Positions 7,593 to 15,672 are shown, numbered from the stretch's first letter. The stretch is DNA of 15,672 nucleotides from Parvularia atlantis (GCA_943704415.1 CALSCO010000334.1:1-15672), one strand, 5' to 3'. Notes: a model not told the origin generated them from the sequence alone. Numbers and translations are program-made.

Positions 7593-10123
7593 ATGGCCGT
7601 GTTTCGTGCTAACGCCGACGCTGACGCCGACGCGACGTGCCGTCTCAGGATGTACGCGAATGCGGCGCAGGTGCGTGCGCGTGCGCGTGCGTGCTCTTTG
7701 GGCCCCTCTCTGCTCGCTCACGCGCGCGCGCGCGCACGCACAAGCGCGAGCTCGCGCGGCAGAAGCGCCAGGAGCAGATCCAGCGCTACCTCGAGCGCGA
7801 GGCGGCCGAGGACGGCGCGGCGGCCGCAGCCAGCCACAAGAGCCGCGACTCGTCCGTGCTGCTGCACGCGCGGCCGTCGACGGCGTCCGTCGCCGCGGCG
7901 CGGAGCGCGGTCGCAGTCGCGCAGGCCATGGGCGACATTGAGCGCGCCGCCCGCGCGCTGCACGACCCGCTCCGCCCGCGCACGCCCATGTTCCCGCCCG
8001 ACCTGCTCTTTCTCGACGCGGTGCGCCAGGGCGACATCGCCGAGGCCAACCAGCTGCTGGCGCTGGGCGCGGACGTGAACGCGTGCACGGTCGAGGGCCT
8101 GACGGCGATGCACGACGCTGCGACTAACAACGACATGATCATGATCGAGTTCCTCGTGTCCAAGGGCGCGCGCGTCAACGTGCAGGACCAGGACGGGTGG
8201 ACGCCGCTGCACTCGGCCGCACACTGGGGCAGCATCAAGGGTGTGCGCGCGCGCTCCGGCGTGTGCCACGCTGTCGTCCTCACGACGCCGCGACAGCTAT
8301 CGAGACGCTCGTTGAGAAGGGTGCGGACCTGCTCGCGGTCAACTCGGACAACGACATTCCGATCGAGGTCACGGGCTTCGAGGACGTGCACGCGCTCCTG
8401 CGACGTGCGTGCTGTCGCTGTGTGTGTGCGCGCCGATGACGCCCCGCCGCAGAGATGATGGACGAGCGCCAGATCAAGAACGACGCGGTCGTGTCTGCCA
8501 AGGAGGCTGAGGCGCGCCTGGTCCTACGCGACATCGAGGCCAACGCGTGCACCGACCTCGAGAACGCGCTCTTTGTCGCAGCCAGCAAGGGCTACGTCCA
8601 GGTGGCCCAGACGCTGTTAACGCGAGGTGTTTCACCGAACGTGGCCGACGACGACGGGTGCGAGCGCCGCGCGTCGCTCAGGCGCATCGCCGTGGCTGAG
8701 CGATGCGCGCAGATGGACGCCGCTGCACGCCGCCGCGTTCTGGGACTGCCTCGAGGTGATCCGCCTGCTCGTGCAGCACGGCGCCAACCTCGAGGCGCGC
8801 ACGGCGCAAGACGAGCTGCCGAGCGACCTCGCCATGAGCAAGATCACGCTCAACCTGCTGAAGGGTGCGTGCATGTGCCGCCCGGCGGCCGCGTGCCGCT
8901 GGCGCCCGCTGACGGCTTGGCGCACGCAGACCTCATCCGCCGGCGCAAGCCCAGCTTCAGTGTCGCGCGCAAGAGCCAGTCGTCCGAGCTCGCGAGCAAA
9001 CGCATGTCGGTCCAGCGCAACGCGACGCTCACGCGCCCCAAGGACCTGACGCACAAGGATATGGTGCAGGAGGGCCAGCGGTCGCGGCGCGCCGTGTTCA
9101 TGACGCCAATCGTGGCGGACGGTGCGCACAGCCTGCGCTGCCTGTGCCGCCGCTCATCCGCGGCCTGCCGCAGAGGTGTTCTCGCTCGAGGCAATGCGCA
9201 TGTCGCTGTGCTCGGGCCGCGGCTGGCGGCGCACGTGCGGCGTCGCGTTTGCGTTTGTCGCCGTCGTCTTTGCGGCGCTTCTGATCGCGTCGCTGGTGCT
9301 GTACTTCGCGAGCGGGCGGCCGTGCCTGCCGTACGAGCCGTGCAACGTGCCGCCGGCAGCCCTTGCTGGTGCGCGTGCGGGGGCATGCCACACGCATCGG
9401 CTCACGCGCGCGCACAGAATGCACGCCACTCGCCAACTGCACGGCGTGTGCCGCGCAGGGCGGGTGCGTCTGGTGCAGCATATGGTCGGCCGTAGACGGT
9501 GCGGGCAGTGCCGCCGTGTGTGTCACCGCACGTGCGCTGATCGCCCGCGCAGGCACAGCCGGCTCGAGCGCATCTGGCGGCCGGTGCATCCCGGGTGCCG
9601 CAGCGGCGCCATCGCAGCGGCCCACATGCCTCAGCGCGACCGCCGAGTGTGCGTGACTGAGCGTGCGCATCCCGCCCGCGCTGGTGTCTCACCCAGCGCG
9701 CACAGTGCCGCAGGTGTGCATCGCCTGCGACGAGTTCTTCTTTGGGCAGTGCCTCGGTGCGGTGGCCTGCACGGGATGGGCGTGCCTGACCAAGTCATCG
9801 CAGTGCCGTCGATTGCGCTCTACGGCGTGTGGGCCGCGACCCTGGCCACCGGCGCGCTCATGCTTGTGCTGCTGGCGCTCCTGCTGGTCGTGTGCTGCCG
9901 CTGCCTCGACGTCGAGCGGCTCGATCTGCGGCCGGGCCCGATCAGGAAAGAGTCGTTCCACGGCGACGTCGAGCTGGCTGCGCCCGCCGCGACAGCCGTG
10001 CAGCACGAGCCCAGCAGCCCAACAAGAACCGACCCCGCCGAGGGGCGCCGCGCGATCGACAGCACGCCGCCCGGATCTCTGCCGCTCAGCTCGATCCGCG
10101 AGGTGGACGAGGACGACCTGTGA
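7593..10123 (+). CDS. MYPT/PPP1R16-like ankyrin protein fused to two-pass PSI-like membrane domain
   Basis: Ten exons: 7593-7670, 7745-8240, 8297-8404, 8453-8657, 8713-8864, 8930-9121, 9174-9368, 9418-9648, 9706-9756, 9804-10123 (675 aa). Residues 34-41 (RQEQIQRY) resemble the MyPhoNE motif of MYPT phosphatase-targeting subunits. Residues 105-109 (RTPMF) fall where these have the PP1-docking RVxF motif, but Val is replaced by Pro. Ankyrin repeats follow at about 112-210 and 262-330, including ADLLAVNSDNDIP and WTPLHAAAFWDCLEVIRLL, very like PPP1R16A/B, then a basic Ser-rich segment as in that family. The next splice (9122-9173, GTGCGC to CCGCAG) enters, in phase, TM1 (about 433-456). A Cys-rich loop with a PSI-like C-x5-C-x2-C-x5-C-x-W-C pattern and an NCT sequon, TM2 (572-600) and a tail follow. 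Both ends would be cytosolic. PP1 targeting at a membrane is inferred. The first ATG is uncertain (7593 or 7650). Alternatively a second gene starts near 9195-9202. Confidence 0.75.
7671..7744 (+). other. Hairpin intron 1 of the ankyrin fusion gene
   Basis: This 74-nt intron starts GTGCGTGCG and ends GCACAAG. Its first 23 nt (7671-7693) are complementary to 7719-7741: 21 Watson-Crick pairs and two G-U pairs with no bulge, enclosing a 25-nt loop. The 5' splice site lies inside the stem, and the stem ends three bases before the 3' splice site. The intron call rests on the required frame change: exon 1 ends in phase 0 and exon 2 opens the coiled-coil frame. Confidence 0.7.
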
Positions 10124-10219
10124 GAACGCGGCGATGCCCATGTACAAGATCTGCCCGGGTAATGTCACTCGTGCGGCCCCTCTGCAGCCTCGATGAGCCG
10201 CCTCTGTGCGCGCGGCGCT
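10124..10219. terminator. 96-bp spacer between convergent genes
   Basis: Lies between the TGA of the ankyrin fusion (10121-10123) and the TGA of CTU1 (10222-10220). It holds no convincing open frame or RNA gene. It presumably carries the 3' ends of both transcripts, but no canonical AATAAA on either strand was seen. Confidence 0.45.
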
Positions 10220-11611
10220 TCAGCGCGTGCACAAAGAAGCCGAAGCCAGCCGCACCGCCTGCTTTGCCCGGCCCACGCCCAGCCTGCGCGCGGCGCACGT
10301 CAGACGGGCCGCCCGGGCGTGCGCGGCCACGCACTGCGGCAGGCCCCGGTTGAGGCCCTCGAGCAGTACGCACGCCTTGCACACGGCGTTGGACGAGACG
10401 TAGCCGCAGCGCGTGCACGTGGTCTGCGTGGGCATCTTGACCGACTCGCGGATGGCTAGGGCCTCGCCCGAGTAGATGATGTCTGCGCGCCGGCGTGAGC
10501 TACGACCGCGCCAGCCGCGCCAACCAACCGATGATCGCCGACGGCCGCAGGACCTCGAGATCCTTCAGGTACGTGCGCGCAAACCCGCGGTAGGCGTTTG
10601 GCGAGTAGATGCACTCGGTCGAGAAGTAGTCGAGCTTCTTAAAGTACGCGTACCTGCGCGAGCAGGCGGGCACGGTCAGGACGGAGCGCGTGCGTACGCC
10701 GCACGCACATGACGATCTCCTTCTCGTAGGTATACTTGAACGGCTTGCAGCGCATGATGCAGTCGTCGCCCTTGGTGGCGATGGCTGTGCAGCGCCCCAG
10801 GCGCGCCACGTCGCCCCGCAGGACTGCCGTGCCCACCGCACGCTCAGCACGGGCGTGCGCGCACACATGCGTCGGCGGCACGCAACAGTTCATGAGCACG
10901 GTCTCAGCGATGTCGTCGGCGTTGTGGCCCGTGACGATGCTGTCGACCACGAGCATCATTGCCCCGCGGTCGAGCGCCTGCCGCCGAAAGATGCCGCAGA
11001 AAGTGCCTGCAACGCGGCTGGCGTGAGCCGCCACGTGCGCGCACGGTTCGCGCGCGGCAGCGCGAGCGCGCACAGTTGTTCCTGCGCCCGATGGCTTCCA
11101 CGATCTCGTCCATCGTCCACCCGTACAGCTCCTTGTACGAGACGATGCGCAGCGGGATGTCGTACTGCGCCGGGCTGCTGTTGCGCTTGACGGTCTGCGC
11201 GGGGCGGGTGAGCGTGCCGCGCGGCGGCCGCCGCGTCCGCGCGTGCCTCGAGCGAGTCGTCGCGGTAGCCCGTGATGCCCTCGTCCACCGAGAGCAGGCA
11301 CAGGTCGAGGCCGTAGCCGTGGCGCTCGTTCAGCCGCTTCATGACGTACGCGAGCACGGTCGAGTCTGGTCGCGCGCTTGTCAGAGACGGACGGCGGATG
11401 CGCGCGCGCACGGCACAAACTCGCCTTTGCCGCCGGACGCCGCGATCGCCACGCGCTGGCCCGGGCGGAACAGGCGGCTCGCGACGATCGTGTTGTGCAC
11501 CTCGGCCTCGAACACGGTGAAGAAGCACTCGCGGCAGATTTGGTCGCCCGTCTTGGGCCGGCGCAGCACAGCGCGCGCCGTGGCGCAATGCGCGCAAGGC
11601 CTCGCGGGCAT
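10220..11611 (-). CDS. CTU1: Cytoplasmic tRNA 2-thiolation protein 1 (CTU1/NCS6)
   Basis: Eight exons: 11611-11425, 11365-11247, 11194-11074, 11006-10887, 10823-10709, 10653-10529, 10482-10335, 10283-10220 (332 aa). It is an ATP-dependent enzyme that, with CTU2, thiolates wobble U34 of tRNA-Lys, -Glu and -Gln using sulfur from URM1. Visible are the N-terminal zinc site (Cys 6, 9, 26, 29), the PP-loop SGGKDST (59-65), [24 protein letters not shown] (Cys 143 and 146), [25 protein letters not shown] (Cys 208) and the C-terminal zinc site (Cys 285, 288, 297, 300) in CTRCGYVSS and [15 protein letters not shown]. Cys 143, 146 and 208 match the probable iron-sulfur ligands of the TtuA/NCS6 family. 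All catalytic motifs are present. Two of seven introns use GC donors: 11424-11366 (GCGAGT) splits the Asp codon of the PP-loop, and 11246-11195 (GCACGC) follows DDSLE. The final intron (10334-10284) is 51 nt and stop-free, so its retention would be tolerated in frame. Confidence 0.95.
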
Positions 11612-11647
11612 GCTGGCGCGCTGGCGGCTGCTTTGTGCGTCACAACA
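11612..11647. promoter_or_regulatory. 36-bp bidirectional promoter, CTU1 / DPH3
   Basis: This is the entire space between the start codons of two divergent genes in linked tRNA/translation-modification pathways. It has no TATA box. A TGCGTCAC stretch (11636-11643) resembles a CRE-type half site, but this is weak evidence. Transcription of at least one gene must start inside the opposite coding region or within these 36 bp. Confidence 0.6.
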
Positions 11648-12079
11648 ATGGTCTTCCACGACGAGGTCGGTCAGGCTTCGTGGGCGCAAGCGCGAGCGCG
11701 GCTCACGGCGGCGCACACGGCTCGCGCGGGCGCAGGTCGAGATCGAGGACTTTGAGTACGACGCGGCCGCGCGCACGTACTACTACCCGTGCCCGTGCGG
11801 CGACAAGTTTGCCATCACTGAGGCGCGGCCGACGCGCTTGGGTGCCACGCGGTGGCGCTGACCGGCGTCGTGGCGTGGCGCGGTACAGGAGGAGCTCCTG
11901 GACGGCGAGGACGTGGCGCGCTGCCCGAGCTGCAGCCTGCTCGTGCGGGTCATCTACAATCCGGTGCGACGGCCGCAGGGCCGTGCGCGCTGCGGGCCGC
12001 GCTCACCTCTACACAGGACGACTTTGCCGCGCCACGCACCCCGCTGCCCGCCGCGACCGAGGTGACCGCCGCCGCCTGA
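11648..12079 (+). CDS. DPH3: DPH3/KTI11, CSL zinc-finger diphthamide and Elongator cofactor
   Basis: Four exons: 11648-11665, 11736-11822, 11889-11963, 12017-12079 (80 aa; family members are about 82). It starts [15 protein letters not shown], the normal start of the family. The CSL zinc knuckle is complete: Cys 25 and 27 ([11 protein letters not shown]) and Cys 47 and 50 ([15 protein letters not shown]). DPH3 is a small iron/zinc redox protein that donates electrons to the radical-SAM enzymes Dph1-Dph2 (diphthamide on eEF2) and, as Kti11, supports Elongator in making mcm5U34 on tRNA. The 6-codon first exon is supported by the exact join E|VEIEDF. The second intron (11823-11888) begins GCGCGG. 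A GC-AG intron is needed because only this boundary gives the family spacing [12 protein letters not shown]. It is divergent from CTU1 with 36 bp between start codons. Confidence 0.95.
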
Positions 12080-12141
12080 CCCGCCGTGCCCCGCACAGGT
12101 AGCCGTTAGCACTGTAGCATTCTACGCCCGCCCAGGCCCCG
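12080..12141. terminator. 62-bp spacer between convergent DPH3 and ARMC8
   Basis: Lies between TGA 12077-12079 (plus) and TGA 12144-12142 (minus). It contains a weak GTAG-CATT-CTAC hairpin and no open frame of note. It probably contains the 3' ends of both transcripts. Confidence 0.4.
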
Positions 12142-14803
12142 TCACATGCTCATCGCGCCCGGCTCGTCGTCCTCCGCCGCAAAGTGGCCCAACGCGTTCT
12201 TGACCCGATCGCGCACGTCCTGGTCCGGGTCGTGCGCGAGCTCGAGCAGCTGCGGGGGCCGGCGCGGCGACGTGAGTGAGCGCATGGCAGGCCGAGCGGC
12301 CGGCAGTGCGCGTTGCGCCCACCTTGGTCGGGAAGTTCATCTGGCGCAGCGTGCGAATGCGCTCGGGCGCCCCAGGCTCGCCGAGGACCGTCAGGTTGAT
12401 CACGCACCAGACGGTGGCGAGGCGCACGACGGCGACCTCGTGCGACTGCGTGCGCATGCGTGAGGCAGGGCGGCGTGTGCGCCGCGCACCGCGCACCAGC
12501 AGCTCGAGCAGCCGCTCGAGGATGCGCGGGTTGCCCATGAGCAGCATCTTGTGCCCGGCGCCGCTCGTGGCGATGTTGACACATATGTAGATGGTCTGCG
12601 GCGCGCTGCGTCAGCACGCAGCACCACTCGCACGCAGCGACGCGCGCCTGCACGAGGATCTCGGTGTGCGCCGCAAACAGCTTCTGCTCGAGCACGCCCG
12701 GCAGCGTCCCGCCAAAGCCCTTGATCATCTTGTCGACCATGGCCTCCTGCGCCGAGGCCTTGTTGGCGGAGAAGTTGCGCAGGAGGTTGAGCGCCTGCTC
12801 CTGCACGGCGACCTCGGGGTCGTCGATGAGGCTGCGCCGCGCCCGCGCCCGCGTGAGAGCGCGTCCATCAACACGCCGCGCCAACGCACCTCTGCAGCAG
12901 CGGGAAGGTGAGCGCGTTGACGATCGCGTCCTTGGTCGGCGCGTCCTCCGTGAACATCATGTTCTTGAGCGCCCAGAGCGCGTTCAGGCGCAGCTGCAGG
13001 TCGGCCCCGCGCACGAGCGCCACGAGCTTGGCCACGCCGCCGTGCTCCAGGATTGTCTGGGCCGGACGGGCGAGATCAGCGCGCGCCACACGTCACGGTG
13101 CACAAAGCGCGCGCCGCCACCTTCTTCATCGGCGAGAAGTCGAGCACGATGTTGCACACGGTCGCGCAGGCCACGCGCTGCACGGCGATGCTGCTGTCGG
13201 ACAGCAGCTGGCGCCATCGGGCCGTCAGGGCCAGCCGCTTGTGCACGCAGCGCACGCACGTTGAAAAGCGACATCGCAATGCCCGCGTCCACCAGCGCCG
13301 TGCGCAGCGTCTTGACCGAGCGCGAGAGCGACTTGCTCAGTTGGCACGCGGCTGCGCGCACGCCGGCCTCGGGGTGGCTCAGGGCCGCGAGCACGTTCGG
13401 CAGAATCTTGGCGTCGACGACCTGCTTGCGGCACTCCTCCTTCTGCAGGCAGATCGCCGACATCGCCAGCAGCGACGCCTGGACGGGGCAGGGCCGAGGG
13501 TGAGCACAACACGAGGGGTGCTGCGGCGGCCGCGCGCACACCTCGCGCAGCATCGGCGACACGCTCTCCTCGGGCGCGCGCACAAACGCGGCGAGCTTGC
13601 TAATGGCATCCGTGTCGGCCGCGGCCACCTGCAGCGCCTCGTTCTCGCTCACGAGCGCCGCCAGGATGAACGGCGTCTGCTCCTGCACCGCGCCGGGCGC
13701 GTCCAGCAGCCTGACGAGCGTTGGCAGGACGAGCGACTTGACGTCCTGCACAAACGCCGGGTCCTTGAGACACTTGGTGAAGTTGGTAGCGCTGCGTGCA
13801 CGTGCGTGAGCTGCGTGTGCACCGCCCGCGCCGTGCCGGCTGCCCGCACCACTGCGCGGCCAGCAGGCGCACTTGCGGGTTGGCATCTTTGACGAGCGCG
13901 AGTGCGAGCGCGACGGTGGAGCTCTGCGGCTCGGCTGCGTGCGGGGTGCCGAAGGCGTCAGCCCGCGGGCGCGCGCGCGCAATGCCAGGCGCACTCTTGA
14001 GCTCAAGCAGGCGCTGCGTCAGGTGCACGTTGTCCTTCGTCACGATGGCCACGGCCTCGAGCGCGGCGTTGCGCAGCTGCTACCGCGGTTCAGCAGTCGG
14101 CGGCGAGCGTGGAGCGTTCAGCGCCACGCACCTTGTCGTCCGTGCTTCTCAGCAGCATCACGAGCCGCTGCAGGCCGCCGCTGGCCACGAGCGTGCTCTG
14201 GAGGTCGGCGTGGGCGCCGCAGCGGGCGACGACGTGCGCCACCAGCTCGGCAACGGTCGTGCCGTGCGCGCTCGCGTCGAGCCGCTCGACGAGCTGCGCG
14301 AGCATCTCGGTCGACACGAGCCGCGCGATCTGATGCGCCTGCGTCTGCAGCAGGAACTTGAGCGAGCGCGCGGCGGCCTCGACCAGCTGGCGACGGTCCG
14401 AGAGCACCGCGCCGACGAGCGCCTGCACGGTCCCGTGCGCGACGAGCACCTGAGCCTCGTCGGCCGTGCCTGCGCGCGGCGTCAGCACGGCTGCGTTGCG
14501 CCGAGCGGATGCGCGCGCACCGAGCGCGAGGCTGCCGAGCACGACCGCGGCCTGCAGCTGCAGCGCCTCGGCGGGCGAGTGCCGGAGGACGTCGAGCAGG
14601 AGCGGCACGGCGCCGAGCTGGACAAGCTGCAGCTTGCGGCTGAGGTTGCCGATGGCCATGTTCTTGACCGCGCGCAGCGCCTCAAGCTGCTGCCGCTGCG
14701 CCGCGGCGTCGTTCGTCGTCGCCGGCCACTGGCCCAGGCGCCGCACGGCCTCGGCGGCGACGAACGCGCGCGGGCGCACGGCGCTTGCGCTGCTGTCATC
14801 CAT
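12142..14803 (-). CDS. ARMC8: ARMC8 / GID5 (Vid28), armadillo scaffold of the GID/CTLH ubiquitin ligase
   Basis: Twelve exons: 14803-14521, 14469-14132, 14079-13995, 13934-13850, 13791-13542, 13478-13260, 13207-13121, 13056-12890, 12831-12648, 12595-12497, 12445-12323, 12249-12142 (675 aa; human ARMC8 is 673). Diagnostic stretches are [84 protein letters not shown] and ATVWCVINL, spread along the chain as armadillo repeats. In yeast and animals this protein bridges substrate receptors to the catalytic core of the GID/CTLH E3 ligase. Intron 12647-12596 begins GCGCGC if the family spacing [10 protein letters not shown] is kept; a GTGCAG donor two codons upstream (12653) is the alternative. Introns 14520-14470, 13541-13479 and 12496-12446 are multiples of three without stops. 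The start at 14803 is the only ATG before the first repeat. Confidence 0.93.
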
Positions 14804-14846
14804 GCCTGTACCAGACGATTGTGAGGCGCATTACAAGTCGACCGAT
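14804..14846. promoter_or_regulatory. 43-bp interval between ARMC8 and HDAC starts (possible bidirectional promoter)
   Basis: If HDAC starts at 14847, this is the whole divergent promoter. An in-frame upstream ATG at 14802 would instead make the two start codons overlap in the CATG at 14801-14804 and turn this stretch into coding sequence for 15 extra residues. GC content is lower here than in the flanking exons, which favours a promoter or leader. Confidence 0.5.
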
Positions 14847-15672
14847 ATGGCGACGGCACTGGCTGCGCACTACGCGCCGGCCGCGGCCTCGACGGGCAAG
14901 CGGCGCGTGTCGTACTTCTACGACCGTGCGCCCGTCCCGTCCCGCGTGTGCACGTCCGCGCCGTGCTCACGCCGCGCGAAATGCTGCAGCCGAGGTCGGC
15001 AACTACCACTACGGCCAGGGCCACCCGATGAAGCCGCACCGCATGCGCATGGTGCACAACCTCGTGGTCAACTACGACCTGTACAAGCACATGGAGATCT
15101 GCGTGCGCGCTCGCGCCGCGCTGCGCTTGCGGGGGAGCCGTGGCCGTGGCGTGCTCACGCGCGCGCGCCGTCTTGTAGCGCCCGCCCCGCGCCACCTTCA
15201 ACGACATGACCCAGTTCCACTCGGACGACTACGTCAACTTTCTCCGGCGCATCACGCCCGACAACATGGCCGAGTACTCGAAGCAGCTGCAGCGCTGTGC
15301 GTCTCGCGCGCGCGCGGGCACCACCCCCGCCTGCCTGACGTCGGGCCGCGCAGTCAACGTTGGCGAGGACTGCCCCGTCTTTGACGGCCTGTACGAGTTC
15401 TGCCAGATCTCCGCGGGCGGCTCGATCGGTGCGGCGCACAACGCGCCCGCGCCCTGCTGATGCGGGGCGTGTCGCATTCGCAGCGTCCGCGAGCAAGCTC
15501 AACAAGGGCATGACCGACATCGCCGTCAACTGGGCCGGCGGGCTGCACCACGCCAAGAAGAACGAAGCGTCGGGCTTCTGCTACGTCAACGACATCGTCC
15601 TGGCCATCCTCGAGCTGCTCAAGTGCGTGCGCGCGCTCGCGCTCTCGTTAGTACCGCGCCTGACCCCCCCCC
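14847..15672 (+). CDS. Class I histone deacetylase (RPD3/HDAC1-2 type), 5' part
   Basis: Exons 14847-14925, 14990-15102, 15179-15296, 15354-15428 and 15484-15622 are visible (174 residues). The following intron begins GTGCGTGCG at 15623 and runs off the window. The deacetylase fold starts [20 protein letters not shown] and continues with [63 protein letters not shown] and [19 protein letters not shown]. The two active-site histidines are His 150 and His 151; the zinc ligands lie beyond the window. [19 protein letters not shown] is closer to HDAC1/2/RPD3 than to HDAC3 or HDAC8. It removes acetyl groups from histone tails in nuclear co-repressor complexes. Start 14847 gives an N-terminus close to family length; 14802 is the alternative. 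The third intron (15297-15353) is a stop-free multiple of three. Confidence 0.93.
15664..15672 (+). other. Terminal C9 run
   Basis: The window ends in nine C residues right after a CCTGA motif, inside the unfinished HDAC intron. A branch-point-like CTGA followed by a pyrimidine tract is plausible, but an abrupt homopolymer at a sequence end more likely marks a contig end or sequencing stall. Confidence 0.5.

Noticed and set aside
7544-7594. Photolyase start at 7594 adding 17 residues
   Set aside because: The family normally begins with Met directly before the WFR strand, matching 7543; the extension has no conserved or targeting feature.
9122-10123. Separate single gene for the PSI-like membrane protein starting at the ATGs near 9195-9202
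   Set aside because: Kept only as an alternative: the ankyrin exon has no stop before this region, there is no spacer, and a phase-matched GTGCGC intron joins them.
11612-11647. tRNA or small RNA gene in the CTU1-DPH3 spacer
   Set aside because: 36 bp is too short and has no cloverleaf or box motifs; no tRNA or rRNA signature was seen elsewhere in the window.
12648-12653. Firm assignment of the ARMC8 intron donor as GC
   Set aside because: A GTGCAG donor starting at 12653 is in phase too; the GC donor is favoured only by repeat spacing, so it is not counted as certain.
2425-15622. Repeated frame changes read as frameshifts, pseudogenes or sequencing errors
   Set aside because: Every change lies in a 45-76 nt gap bounded by GT/GC and AG, often with a CTGAC-like branch motif; removal restores conserved motifs with correct phase in all genes.

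Overview
This is eukaryotic nuclear DNA. It is very GC-rich and gene-dense, and it is cut by many tiny spliceosomal introns. The proteins are typical eukaryotic families: an SMP/PH lipid-transfer protein, a (6-4) photolyase/animal-type cryptochrome, a MYPT/PPP1R16-like ankyrin protein, CTU1/NCS6, DPH3, ARMC8/GID5 and a class I histone deacetylase. In every gene the reading frame changes at short gaps. I can resolve these gaps as 56 complete introns of 45-76 nt, each preserving codon phase and rejoining family-conserved motifs. This intron density, plus the gene set, suggests a compact unicellular eukaryote. A zoosporic or other early-branching opisthokont is one possibility, but the sequence does not settle the lineage. 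All exon boundaries below were derived by hand from phase, GT/GC-AG ends and family alignment; no transcript evidence was available.

Layout. Positions 1-2377 are the right part of a PIF/Harbinger DNA transposon. It carries the 3' part of a Myb/SANT-like accessory gene (+) converging on an apparently intact DDE transposase (-), and it ends in an imperfect palindrome and a GGGCC-type terminus next to TAA. Then come seven host genes in strictly alternating orientation: SMP/PH protein (+, 2425-5350), photolyase/cryptochrome (-, 5376-7543), ankyrin-membrane fusion (+, 7593-10123), CTU1 (-, 10220-11611), DPH3 (+, 11648-12079), ARMC8 (-, 12142-14803) and HDAC (+, from 14847, running off the right end). 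Convergent neighbours are 25-96 bp apart. Divergent neighbours have only 36-49 bp between start codons, so each divergent pair must share a minimal bidirectional promoter.

Functionally, CTU1 and DPH3 sit head to head. CTU1 adds the 2-thio group of the tRNA wobble-uridine modification mcm5s2U. DPH3 (Kti11) supports Elongator, which makes the mcm5 part, and also diphthamide synthesis. The most novel object is the 7593-10123 gene. It splices a PPP1R16/MYPT-like ankyrin module in phase to a two-pass membrane domain with a PSI-like cysteine-rich loop. This would be a transmembrane version of a phosphatase-targeting subunit whose animal relatives use a lipid anchor. Other notable signals are a strong GTGCG 5' splice-site preference (40 of 56 complete introns), four GC-AG introns, and an intron whose two ends form a 23-bp stem.
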